From SZUA-584 sp964441275 (GTDB lineage Bacteria > Bacillota > Clostridia > Christensenellales > SZUA-584), in the NCBI GenBank assembly GCA_964441275.1, contig CAYTUG010000002.1, forward strand, positions 84,027 to 148,026: 64,000 nucleotides of DNA. Direction: 5' to 3'. The position numbers were made by a program, and so were the translations under genes. The notes under the pieces were generated by a model. The model saw only the letters and a program-made list of their open reading frames with translations. It ran no database searches and was not told where the DNA came from. Positions 1 through 7,538 of the stretch are shown piece by piece (position 1 is the first letter of the stretch; each line of letters starts with the position of its first letter).

Positions 1-149
1 GCAAACCCGTTTTGCTGCATTACGCTTAATTTGTTTTGTGCGCCCGAATAAACGCTCATTGCCACGTAGCTTTGCAAAGCGGGAAAAAACCACACTACCG
101 GAACAGCTGTTGCAATAATTATTATTACCGCAATCAATAGTCTTTTCAT
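1..149 (-). CDS. N-terminal part of an unknown membrane-anchored protein (runs off window)
   Basis: The minus strand opens with ATG at 147-149 and stays open to the window edge, giving 49 residues. They begin MKRLLIAVIIII and continue with a hydrophobic stretch of about 18 residues, so an uncleaved signal anchor or a signal peptide is likely. The visible part is too short to name a family. There is no Shine-Dalgarno sequence; instead a -10 box lies six bases before the ATG (see the promoter entry), suggesting a leaderless message. It lies downstream of the rpsR terminator and so is its own transcription unit. Confidence 0.6.
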   Translation of the reverse strand, partial: MKRLLIAVIIIIATAVPVVWFFPALQSYVAMSVYSGAQNKLSVMQQNGF

Positions 150-155
150 GCCAAT

Positions 156-184
156 AATATAGCATAAAAAAGCATTTCACCCAA
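156..184 (-). promoter_or_regulatory. Predicted promoter placing +1 on the start codon
   Basis: On the minus strand TTGGGT (179-184), a 17-base spacer, then TATATT (156-161). The ATG at 149 follows the -10 box after six bases, so transcription would begin at or within a base of the A of ATG. Confidence 0.5.
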
Positions 185-221
185 TGCGCTGAATCAAAAA
201 AAGAGTTTTACGGCAAAAACC

Positions 222-253
222 ATATAAAAAAAACGGCTGCAAAAGCCGTTTTG
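222..253 (-). terminator. Rho-independent terminator after rpsR
   Basis: Nine-base arms (AGCCGTTTT and complement, 230-238 and 244-252) with a five-base loop. On the minus strand the hairpin is followed by a run of T. It closes the rpsF-ssb-rpsR operon. Confidence 0.8.
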
Positions 254-266
254 ATTTGCGCATTTG

Positions 267-518
267 CTAATCCTGAGAATACGGTAAAAGCGCCATAACG
301 CGCGCATGCTTTATAGCCATGGCAAGCTGCCTTTGATGCTTTGCGCACACGCCCGATGTGCGCCGCGGCTGTATTTTACCTCTCTCGGTCAAAAAGCGTT
401 TTAGTTTTGTTATATCTTTATAATCGATACTTTTTGATTTATCTGCACAAAACGCACAAATTTTGCGCCTTGGTCTCATGCGGCGAGGTCTTTTTTGCAT
501 ATTGTCTTCGCTCATCAT
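267..518 (-). CDS. rpsR: Small ribosomal subunit protein bS18
   Basis: An 83-residue S18 protein of the 30S subunit platform, which binds 16S rRNA together with S6. The Arg-rich N-terminus leads to the zinc-type motif KICAFC, then the S18 core with KDITKLKRFLTERGKI and RRTSGVCAKHQRQL, and the usual C-terminal RVMALLPY. GGAGG lies four bases before the first of two adjacent ATG codons, so the second (515) may be the one used. It is the third gene of the classic rpsF-ssb-rpsR operon and ends before a strong terminator. Confidence 0.97.
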   Translation of the reverse strand: MMSEDNMQKRPRRMRPRRKICAFCADKSKSIDYKDITKLKRFLTERGKIQPRRTSGVCAKHQRQLAMAIKHARVMALLPYSQD

Positions 519-539
519 TTGTCCTCCATAACTTTATTG

Positions 540-956
540 CTAAAATGGCAGTTGTTCGTCGTCCAAAGGCTCAAAATCATCCGGTTCATCCCCAAAAAGC
601 CCTGCTTCATCGGGCGGCGGCACATCTTTCGTTACCGGGCCACCGTCACCTTTCGGAGTAAGAAATTCGACATCATCGGCTACGATTTCGGTAACATAGC
701 GCCTTTCACCGTTGGCTGTTTCGTAGTTTCTTACTTGGATTCTGCCCGATACGCCTACTTTGCGCCCTTTGGATAAAAACTTTGCGCAGTTTTCAGCTAA
801 GCCTTCCCAGGTTACCACCGGTATAAAATCCGTATCCTTATTGTCTCCGAAACCTCTTCTTACCGCTACCGTAAAATTGCAAACTGTTTTGCCCGAGGCG
901 GTCGTCCGTTGTTCCGGATCTCTTGTCAAATTACCGATAATTATGGCTCTGTTCAT
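540..956 (-). CDS. ssb: Single-stranded DNA-binding protein
   Basis: A 138-residue SSB. The N-terminal OB-fold begins MNRAIIIGNLTRDPE and includes the family stretch FIPVVTWEGLAENCAKFLSKGRKVGVSGRIQVR. The C-terminal third is low-complexity and acidic and ends DDEQLPF, the tip that recruits replication and repair partners. It sits between rpsF and rpsR, the standard bacterial order, where S6, SSB and S18 are co-expressed. An AAGGAAGG ribosome site precedes the ATG. Confidence 0.97.
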   Translation of the reverse strand: MNRAIIIGNLTRDPEQRTTASGKTVCNFTVAVRRGFGDNKDTDFIPVVTWEGLAENCAKFLSKGRKVGVSGRIQVRNYETANGERRYVTEIVADDVEFLTPKGDGGPVTKDVPPPDEAGLFGDEPDDFEPLDDEQLPF

Positions 957-971
957 TTTGTATACCTTCCT

Positions 972-1253
972 TTACAATCTTATTATATTGTAACGTAGTA
1001 CACTATCGTTGATGTTATAATTGCGTTCGAGTTCTAACGGAAACTGTGGCGCAGCTTCAAATGTCATCAGCACATAATAGCCTTCTTTGATATAGTCGAT
1101 TTCGTACGCTAATTTTTTTAAACCCCATTCATCGACTTTTTCAATTTTTCCGTCATTTTCCGTTACAAGCGCAGAAAATTTTTCCACGAGAGTTTTTCTT
1201 GACTCTTCATCAATATCCGGCTTTAAAATGTACATGCTTTCGTACTTGTTCAT
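972..1253 (-). CDS. rpsF: Small ribosomal subunit protein bS6
   Basis: A 93-residue S6 of the 30S platform. It has the ferredoxin-like S6 fold beginning MNKYESMYILKPDIDEE, the conserved WGLKKLAYEIDYIKEGYYVLM segment and the terminal NINDSVLRYNIIRL. It is the first gene of the operon, with GGGAGG before the ATG and a promoter about 90 bases upstream. In other Firmicutes the S6:S18 complex binds the rpsF leader to repress it; the leader here has a GGCGGAG segment near 1280 that could serve, but I could not fold it reliably. Confidence 0.97.
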   Translation of the reverse strand: MNKYESMYILKPDIDEESRKTLVEKFSALVTENDGKIEKVDEWGLKKLAYEIDYIKEGYYVLMTFEAAPQFPLELERNYNINDSVLRYNIIRL

Positions 1254-1346
1254 GATTCTACCTCCCTTATGGACTCTCCGCCGTTTAAATGGCAGATGTG
1301 ACCTTGCATCAAAGCGTGCAAAGCAAGAAAGACGCTATACCAAGTG

Positions 1347-1375
1347 ATTATAACATCGTTGATACCTTCTTACAA
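1347..1375 (-). promoter_or_regulatory. Predicted sigma-A promoter of rpsF-ssb-rpsR
   Basis: Minus strand TTGTAA (1370-1375), 17-base spacer, TATAAT (1347-1352). The predicted start near 1340 leaves a leader of about 87 bases. Confidence 0.75.
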
Positions 1376-1481
1376 CAAAATAATTAATTATGCTTATAAG
1401 TTCTTTAGGCGTAAAACCCCGGTTAGACTTTGTTTTCAAGGGCTGCTGAAGATTTTCTTTAGAAAATACTACCCCATGTAA

Positions 1482-1499
1482 GTTTGTCAAACATATTGG
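1482..1499. repeat. Left member of an 18-base inverted repeat pair
   Basis: GTTTGTCAAACATATTGG matches the reverse complement of 3519-3536 at 17 of 18 bases. The pair brackets about 2.05 kb holding the WG-repeat lipoprotein and two unrecognised reading frames. No target duplication was evident. Confidence 0.5.
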
Positions 1500-1509
1500 T
1501 CAGTGTGGT

Positions 1510-1553
1510 GTATAAGATACCCTGTTGGTGATCGCCAACAGGGTATCTTATAC
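1510..1553. repeat. Perfect 19-bp palindromic hairpin with 6-base loop
   Basis: Arms 1510-1528 and 1535-1553 are exactly complementary around the loop TGATCG. Neither strand has a convincing T-run after it. It may be a terminator lacking its tract, or a mobile-element or RNA structure. It lies in the otherwise empty stretch 1376-1579, just inside the 1482-1499 repeat. Confidence 0.7.
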
Positions 1554-1579
1554 TTATGCGAAAGAAAAGAATAATAAAT

Positions 1580-1864
1580 TTATCTTACTAATAAAATAAG
1601 GATGGGAACCAAGCATATGAGCTTAACCGCCACAACAGAATAACCAATGTGTGCCACGGTAATAGCGTCTCTTCCCCGGGCGAATCGGAAGACGACTAAA
1701 AAGCATTCCGGCCCTAAATAATAACCATCCCCGAAAGGGAGACAAATATGCGGCGCACGAGTTAGGACAATATCCCCATAAGCTTCCAATAGGCTTGCCG
1801 CTAAACCCCTGGTAACGCTTGCCATTCTAAAAATATGAAAAATTCCCGGCACTGCCCACAACAC
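1580..1864 (-). CDS. Unrecognised small protein with hydrophobic C-terminus (doubtful)
   Basis: A 94-residue frame with a GTG start, five bases downstream of the WG lipoprotein stop. I recognise no family. The last 20 residues (HIGYSVVAVKLICLVPILIL) could be one membrane helix. There is no clear ribosome site, so it would depend on coupling to the upstream gene, or it may be chance or the remains of a larger gene. It lies inside the inverted-repeat-bounded block. Confidence 0.3.
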   Translation of the reverse strand: MLWAVPGIFHIFRMASVTRGLAASLLEAYGDIVLTRAPHICLPFGDGYYLGPECFLVVFRFARGRDAITVAHIGYSVVAVKLICLVPILILLVR

Positions 1865-1869
1865 TGGAA

Positions 1870-3069
1870 TTATCTTTTAGGTGTATACTCAGCTGTCTCT
1901 GCACCCCTCCTAACATAAAAAACGCCGTTAGAATAATTTATGGAGCTATTAACACAATCCAACTCAATATTTTCTCCATCAATTAGGCCATAAAGCCCTG
2001 TACCCAAATCTGAAACAATAATACAATTCGTCCCATCAATCATTTCGACTGATCCATATTCATAAAGGTTAAAATTCTTTAAATTTACTATGCCATAGCC
2101 GCGGCTGTTACGACCAGACGCATACCCGTAAATGCTTGCGTAATAATCATTGGCGTCCGTATAGGAAAAACTTGGGTATCCCAAAGTATACTCCGGCAAA
2201 GTGCAAACATTTGTACCATCAAGTCTTACGACAACATATTCCTCATGTCCAAAGCCATCAATACGGTAAATGGCGATAGCATATCCATTCTCATTAAAAG
2301 GTTGGGCTCTGACATACATTTCGTCAGAAAGCAGGCTGTCATGACTGTCGATATAACCCATATAATGGCTGGGCGTATATCCATACCTGTTAGGCCTTGA
2401 CGGGTCTTCAAAATAGATAACTGAAACATTGTTTATCGGGACAGTTATAACGGAGGATGTGATATCACCATCGCTGATTTCCAACATTGTTCCATCTAAA
2501 TTAAAAACATTACACCACTGTGCTTCAGCTTTCCCACCATCTGCTACTTGTAATTTATTTGTTATTAGCGCATATATTTGATCGCCAACAAATATAAAAT
2601 CTTCGTATTGTACATTAACTATCATTTTTCCGGAATAATCAAACAAGCCATAATGAGGGTTTCCGTATACCTCTTTCATTGTTGCGGTAATATTCCGTTC
2701 CACAACTCCGCTTCTATCTTCGACAATCAAAAATGGTTTTTGTGAATGAAAGTCGACAGAGTCATATGCTATATCAATTACAGTGTCCCCTTTAACATCT
2801 ATCGCGCCGAATCTTCCCCCTATACTAACAATAGCCACTCCATTATGGAATTCACCAGCAGAATCATAATAATGCCCTATGACTGTCTTGCCGCTATTAT
2901 CTACGTACCCATAATAACCATCTTTCTTAGAAACCTTCAAAGTATCAACATCATTTGATGATTGAGAAAGCTGTGTTTTTTTGGGTACAAATGAAAAATT
3001 ACTTGCAGAACATCCAAATAGAGATATTGCAACTAATACTATCATTAGCAAGATAACTGTCTTTTTCAT
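1870..3069 (-). CDS. WG-repeat lipoprotein
   Basis: A 399-residue exported protein. The N-terminus has a basic start, a hydrophobic core and the lipobox LFGC (Cys 20), so it should be a lipid-anchored surface protein. The body carries WG-type repeats, for example GYYGYVDNSGKTVI near residue 52, RFGAIDVKGDTVI near 86 and HYGLFDYSGKMIV near 140, with weaker copies later. Such repeats form beta-structures of unknown function and are common in host- or surface-associated bacteria. GAGGAG precedes the ATG. The gene looks acquired: it sits alone between near-identical inverted repeats. Confidence 0.85.
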   Translation of the reverse strand: MKKTVILLMIVLVAISLFGCSASNFSFVPKKTQLSQSSNDVDTLKVSKKDGYYGYVDNSGKTVIGHYYDSAGEFHNGVAIVSIGGRFGAIDVKGDTVIDIAYDSVDFHSQKPFLIVEDRSGVVERNITATMKEVYGNPHYGLFDYSGKMIVNVQYEDFIFVGDQIYALITNKLQVADGGKAEAQWCNVFNLDGTMLEISDGDITSSVITVPINNVSVIYFEDPSRPNRYGYTPSHYMGYIDSHDSLLSDEMYVRAQPFNENGYAIAIYRIDGFGHEEYVVVRLDGTNVCTLPEYTLGYPSFSYTDANDYYASIYGYASGRNSRGYGIVNLKNFNLYEYGSVEMIDGTNCIIVSDLGTGLYGLIDGENIELDCVNSSINYSNGVFYVRRGAETAEYTPKR

Positions 3070-3165
3070 ATTTGTCTCCTCTCGTAGTAGATCGTATAGT
3101 ATAATAGTTCAGCACCTTTGTAAAGATAAATCCGCAAATTCCATTAGTTTATCTAAATTGTAAGT

Positions 3166-3429
3166 TTAATTGCTCACCATATGATGCCAGCCACGTTTCT
3201 GCTGCAAATATCTCATTCGCCGCCCTATACCTAAACATGTGTCTTTGATAGTTGTTCGTCCAATGTTCGGTCCTTCTTGTATCTGCTTTTGCTTAGATGA
3301 GCTATGTTTGTTGACCGCCTCATTGCTTCCTCGCTCCCATGCGTTATAAATTATGTACGTAGTAGCAGATAGTCCGTTTTTCCACGGCTTAATACAACCT
3401 TCTATTCTTTCTCTGACTTTAAGCAGCAA
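3166..3429 (-). pseudogene. Unrecognised frame, possible gene remnant
   Basis: Eighty-seven residues are open here, beginning MLLKVRERIEG and ending KRGWHHMVSN. The same frame continues upstream to about 3560 if two TGA codons (near 3436-3490) are read through, which would fit a decayed longer gene. TGA is a normal stop in neighbouring genes, so recoding is not implied. There is no ribosome site and no family was recognised. It lies inside the inverted-repeat block and could be the remains of whatever mobilised it. Confidence 0.25.
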
Positions 3430-3518
3430 CTTAAAGCTTACCGATACCGCTCAAACAACATACCCATACGCCCGCTCGGTCGGCTTAGGTCAACCGAATA
3501 TCTTAAACAGTATAATGC

Positions 3519-3536
3519 CCAGTATGTTTGACAAAC
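3519..3536. repeat. Right member of an 18-base inverted repeat pair
   Basis: The reverse complement matches 1482-1499 at 17 of 18 bases; see the left member. Confidence 0.5.
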
Positions 3537-3586
3537 CTATAAAGTGAAGCATCACTGAATTACATATATTTCAATAATTCAAAGCG

Positions 3587-4177
3587 TTACAGCCCGATTA
3601 CTCCGAAAAGCAAAACTCCAATTGCGCCTGCGCAAAGCAAAACAAATATTGGCGAAACTTTAAATTTAATTATTGCTATGCCTGCGCCGACGGCTATGGC
3701 TAATGACACATAATCGATGTTGTCAAATATGCTTTTGAGCTCTATCTGTGCAGCGTTTACGCCAAATATTGCCGGCGCAGCCATTATAACTGTGGCCGCG
3801 GCAATAAGCCCCGTAACAGCCGGCCGCAGCCCCCACATGGCGCGGCGCACAATAATATTGTCTTCAAATTTATAGAAGTATCTTGCCAACAAAGTCGTTA
3901 TTATCAAGGATGGAAATGCAATCGCAGCCGTTGTCGCTATGCCTCCGAAAATCCCTAATGTTTTAACGCCCGCAAAAGTGGCCGCGTTTATAGCAAAAGG
4001 CCCCGGCGTAATCTCCGATATGGCGATAATGTCAACAACTTCCGCATGCGTTAAAAACCCGTACGCAACAAGTTCGCTGTTTATCAGAGGCAGCATGGCG
4101 TACCCGCCCCCGATAGTAAAAAACCCTATTTTAAAAAAAGTCCAGCTTAGAAGTAACAATTCGCTCATGGTGCGCAC
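3587..4177 (-). CDS. Chromate transporter, half-size subunit (second of pair)
   Basis: A 196-residue CHR-family membrane protein with about six helices. Its N-terminal signature FFKIGFFTIGGGYAMLPLI and the motif ITPGPFAINAATFAGVK are typical of one half of ChrA. In Firmicutes two such short genes act together in place of the full-length duplicated protein. Chromate efflux is the family name; for a genome like this the natural substrate is unknown and may be another oxyanion. It overlaps the preceding half-transporter by 13 bases and ends the long nadA-led gene run. Confidence 0.88.
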   Translation of the reverse strand: MRTMSELLLLSWTFFKIGFFTIGGGYAMLPLINSELVAYGFLTHAEVVDIIAISEITPGPFAINAATFAGVKTLGIFGGIATTAAIAFPSLIITTLLARYFYKFEDNIIVRRAMWGLRPAVTGLIAAATVIMAAPAIFGVNAAQIELKSIFDNIDYVSLAIAVGAGIAIIKFKVSPIFVLLCAGAIGVLLFGVIGL

Positions 4178-4728
4178 TTTTCCTTTTTAATTCGCAATAT
4201 ACCCGCCGTAACACCAAAAACGATTGCCGCCAAAATGATAATAATACTGCTTGCCCCAAACGCCAACGAAACTACCAACGCCGCAGAAAATGCGATTAAC
4301 GCCAAGACATCCTTTCTAAATGGCTTTATCAAAGAGAAGAAAGCATAGAAAAGCAGCGCCACAACGGCGGCGCGCACACCCTTAAGCGCACCCGCCACAT
4401 ATACGTTATCTTTTACGCTTTCATAAAAGCAAGTGATAATTGTAAGCAAAATTAAAGGCATCAGTATAACGCCGAAGACCGCCACAAGCGCACCCCGCAG
4501 TTTTTTTAGTCTGTAGCCGATAAGTATGCAGCAATTTATAGCGATAGCCCCGGGCACAGACTGCGAAAGCGCAACCATGTTCAGTATGTCTTCCTGCTTA
4601 ATCCAGCAGAATTTATCCACAAACTCGTTCTTAAACAACGGTATCATTGCGTATCCGCCGCCGAATGTGAAGGCGCCAAGTTTTAGCGTGGTAAGGAATA
4701 TGCGCAAAAGACTTGCGTTTTTAGCCAT
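4165..4728 (-). CDS. Chromate transporter, half-size subunit (first of pair)
   Basis: A 187-residue CHR-domain membrane protein. TLKLGAFTFGGGYAMIPLF near the start and SQSVPGAIAINCCILIGYRL near residue 55 parallel the partner at 3587-4177. The two are homologous halves, each with about six membrane helices, expected to assemble as a heterodimer. The ATG overlaps the aconitase stop by eight bases (ATGGCTAA), so translation is probably coupled. The link to NAD synthesis and aconitase is positional only. Confidence 0.88.
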   Translation of the reverse strand: MAKNASLLRIFLTTLKLGAFTFGGGYAMIPLFKNEFVDKFCWIKQEDILNMVALSQSVPGAIAINCCILIGYRLKKLRGALVAVFGVILMPLILLTIITCFYESVKDNVYVAGALKGVRAAVVALLFYAFFSLIKPFRKDVLALIAFSAALVVSLAFGASSIIIILAAIVFGVTAGILRIKKEKCAP

Positions 4729-6646
4729 TTGCCTGCCCTTTTATATGGTTTATTAGCCCGCCGGATTTTAATATACTGCGCAGCCGCTCGGACACCTCAA
4801 GTTTTACGTTAAAAGTGAACTTTTTAGTTTTATTTTCAACTGTAAACTTTTCGCTCCCGTCCACCTTTTGCAATGCATTTGATATAATTAAAACATCTTG
4901 CTGCTCTATTCTGTCATAATCCTCTTCTCTCTCAAACACAAGAGGCAATATACCGGAATTAATAAGGTTTGCCATATGGATGCGCGCAAAAGATTTAGCG
5001 ATAACTCCGCGTACGCCAAGATACAGCGGAACAAGGGCCGCGTGTTCCCGGGACGAACCCTGCCCGTAATTTTGCCCTGCGACAAGAAAGCCCCCGCCTT
5101 TTTGTTTAGCCCTTTTGGGGAACGTTTCATCAACCGGCGTTAAACAAAAGTCTGAAAGGTACGGTATGTTTGATCGGTACGGAAGCTGTTTAGCCCCCGA
5201 AGGCATTATGTGATCAGTAGTTATGTTATCCTGCATTTTAAGCAAAACCTCTCCCGAAACAATATCGGAGAGCGGTTCCGCCAAAGGAAACGGTTTAATA
5301 TTTGGTCCTCTTATTACCTTAGCATCGCCTTGCTCGCCCGGGGGCGAGATAAGGTTGTCATTTACCGCAAATGCTTTTGGCGCCGCAATATCCAATTTGC
5401 CGATTTCTATGTCGCGCGGGTCCGTAAGCACACCGCTCAGCGCCGTGGCGGCGGCGGTTTCGGGGCTGACCAAAAATACATTTGCGCTCGGCGTGCCCGA
5501 ACGCCCGTAAAAGTTGCGGTTAAATGTGCGCACAGACACGGCGTTTGAACGCGGCGCCTGCCCCATACCTATGCATGGGCCGCAAGCGCATTCAAGTATG
5601 CGCGCTCCCGCGGCTATAAGATCCGCCAACGCTCCGTTCTCGGCAAGCATTGTCAGCACCTGTTTAGAGCCGGGCGAGATAACAACGCTTATATCGCGCG
5701 CAATTGTTTTGCCTTTGAGTATTGCGGCAACCCGCATCAAATCGAGGTACGAAGAATTCGTGCAGCTTCCTATACAAACTTGGTCTACTTTGATTGCGCC
5801 AATATCTTTGACTCTCTTAACATTATCCGGGCTGTGCGGCATTGCCGCTAAGGGCTCTAAGCAAGATAAATCAATTGTTATCGTGCTGTCAAACTCTGCG
5901 TCGGCATCCGCGCTAAGCGGAATATAATCATCTATGCGCCCTTGCGCCTTAAGAAACTCTTTGGTTATCTCGTCGGAAGGGAATATAGAGGTTGTAGCCC
6001 CAAGCTCCGCCCCCATATTGGTTATTGTGGCTCGTTCGGGAACAGACAGGGTTTTAATTCCTTCTCCGAAATATTCGACTATTTTGCCTACTCCCCCTTT
6101 AACGCCAAGCCGTCTTAAAACCTCTAATATAATATCTTTTGCCGAAACCGCAAACGGCAGGCTGCCAACAAGCCTAACGCCCAAAATTTTGGGGTTTGGG
6201 ATAATATATGCGCCGCCCGCCATGGCGACTGCTACGTCAAGCCCGCCCGCCCCGATTGCTATCATCCCCATCCCCCCCGCGGTTGGGGTGTGGCTGTCCG
6301 AGCCCAAAAGAGTAGCGCCGGGCACCGCGAAACGTTCAAGGTTAACTTGATGGCATATGCCGTTCCCCGGACGGCTAAAATATATACCATGCTTCTTTGC
6401 CACTGTCTCAATATACTTATGATCATCAGCGTTTTCAAAACCTGTTTGAAGAGTGTTATGATCTATATAAGCTAAAGATTTTTTTGTTTTCACCCGCGGA
6501 ACATCCATCGCCTCAAACTGCAAATAAGCCATTGTCCCCGTCGAATCCTGAGTTAGCGTATAGTCAATTTTAATGGAAATCTCGTCCTTTGCCCCGCCCG
6601 GCACGCTATGGCTCTCAATTATTTTTTCCGCTAATGTTTTACCCAC
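4721..6646 (-). CDS. Aconitate hydratase, short two-part (IPM-dehydratase-like) type
   Basis: A 641-residue aconitase catalysing citrate-isocitrate conversion with a [4Fe-4S] cluster. The large domain has SDSHTPTAGGMGM, the first cluster cysteine in IGSCTNSSYLDL and the pair in ECACGPCIGMG. The swivel domain near residues 510-560 has GQNYGQGSSREHAAL and the substrate-binding FARIHMANLINSG. The length is well below the roughly 900 residues of AcnA and matches the putative-aconitase group that resembles 3-isopropylmalate dehydratase. The start is GTG at 6644-6646, seven bases after AGGAGGG; a longer upstream frame lacks a ribosome site. Confidence 0.9.
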   Translation of the reverse strand: MGKTLAEKIIESHSVPGGAKDEISIKIDYTLTQDSTGTMAYLQFEAMDVPRVKTKKSLAYIDHNTLQTGFENADDHKYIETVAKKHGIYFSRPGNGICHQVNLERFAVPGATLLGSDSHTPTAGGMGMIAIGAGGLDVAVAMAGGAYIIPNPKILGVRLVGSLPFAVSAKDIILEVLRRLGVKGGVGKIVEYFGEGIKTLSVPERATITNMGAELGATTSIFPSDEITKEFLKAQGRIDDYIPLSADADAEFDSTITIDLSCLEPLAAMPHSPDNVKRVKDIGAIKVDQVCIGSCTNSSYLDLMRVAAILKGKTIARDISVVISPGSKQVLTMLAENGALADLIAAGARILECACGPCIGMGQAPRSNAVSVRTFNRNFYGRSGTPSANVFLVSPETAAATALSGVLTDPRDIEIGKLDIAAPKAFAVNDNLISPPGEQGDAKVIRGPNIKPFPLAEPLSDIVSGEVLLKMQDNITTDHIMPSGAKQLPYRSNIPYLSDFCLTPVDETFPKRAKQKGGGFLVAGQNYGQGSSREHAALVPLYLGVRGVIAKSFARIHMANLINSGILPLVFEREEDYDRIEQQDVLIISNALQKVDGSEKFTVENKTKKFTFNVKLEVSERLRSILKSGGLINHIKGQANG

Positions 6647-6692
6647 TAATTTCCCTCCTATAAAATAAAAAGCCCCAACGTAAAATAAACGT

Positions 6693-7538
6693 TTAGCATT
6701 TGTTATGTTCAAATTTTAAACTGATATCTAAAGGCCTTACGTTGTTGGTAATCGCTCCAACCGAAATAAAATCTACACCCGTTTGTGCGACGGCGCGCAA
6801 ATCCTTTTTGTCCATGTTGCCTGACGCTTCAACAAGAGCTTTTTTATTTATTAAGCCTACAGCTTGTTTCATAATGTCAAGAGGCATATTATCTAACATT
6901 ATAATGTCGGCCCCGGCGGACAGCGCCTCTTCCGCCTGCTCTAACGTTTCGGTTTCAACTTCTATTTTTAATGTGTGTGGCGCGTATCTTCTTGCGGCGG
7001 TTACCGCTTGCTTTATCCCCCCCGCTGCGCTTATGTGATTATCTTTAATCAAAACCCCGTCCGAAAGCGAAAACCTGTGGTTATGCCCCCCGCCCGTTAG
7101 CACCGCATACTTTTCTAAAACTCGCAATCCGGGCGTAGTTTTGCGCGTGTCAATTATCTTTACAGGCAATCCCGCAACCTTTTCAACCGCATCCGCAGTG
7201 GCTGTGGCAATCCCGGAAAGCCTTTGCAAAAAATTAAGCGCTATCCGCTCTGCCTTTAAAACAGATACCGCTTTGCCTTTTATATCCGCAATAATATCTT
7301 TGTTGCGGATGCGCTCACCATCGTTAAAATTATTTTTAACCTCCACAGTAGAGTCTATATATTCAAATACGGTTTTAACAAAATCTATTCCGCAAAGCAC
7401 GCCTTCGGATTTGGATATTATACTCGCGTTAACGTGCCTGTTTTGCGGCACTGTAGCCATTGTTGTTATATCTCCCAAGTTTATATCTTCTTGGTAAGCT
7501 GTTTTAATAATATTTAATAGCGCTTTTTTATCAATCAT
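6693..7538 (-). CDS. nadC: Nicotinate-nucleotide diphosphorylase (carboxylating)
   Basis: A 281-residue quinolinate phosphoribosyltransferase, the last dedicated step of de novo NAD synthesis, turning quinolinate and PRPP into nicotinate mononucleotide. The N-terminal domain has DINLGDITTMATV. The barrel has the signature DTRKTTPGLRVLEKYAV, GGGHNHRFSLSDGVLIKDNH, and the C-terminal IMLDNM and SVGAIT loops. The start is ATG at 7536-7538 after GAGAGGAGCAGC, overlapping the nadB stop by eight bases. It is the third gene of nadA-nadB-nadC. Confidence 0.95.
   Translation of the reverse strand: MIDKKALLNIIKTAYQEDINLGDITTMATVPQNRHVNASIISKSEGVLCGIDFVKTVFEYIDSTVEVKNNFNDGERIRNKDIIADIKGKAVSVLKAERIALNFLQRLSGIATATADAVEKVAGLPVKIIDTRKTTPGLRVLEKYAVLTGGGHNHRFSLSDGVLIKDNHISAAGGIKQAVTAARRYAPHTLKIEVETETLEQAEEALSAGADIIMLDNMPLDIMKQAVGLINKKALVEASGNMDKKDLRAVAQTGVDFISVGAITNNVRPLDISLKFEHNKC

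Noticed and set aside
1254..1346. A certain S6:S18 leader RNA
   Set aside because: A GGCGGAG segment is present, but I could not confirm the known fold by eye, so it is only mentioned under rpsF.
3436..3490. TGA read as tryptophan in the frame upstream of 3429
   Set aside because: TGA ends recognised genes throughout the window, so decay is the simpler reading.
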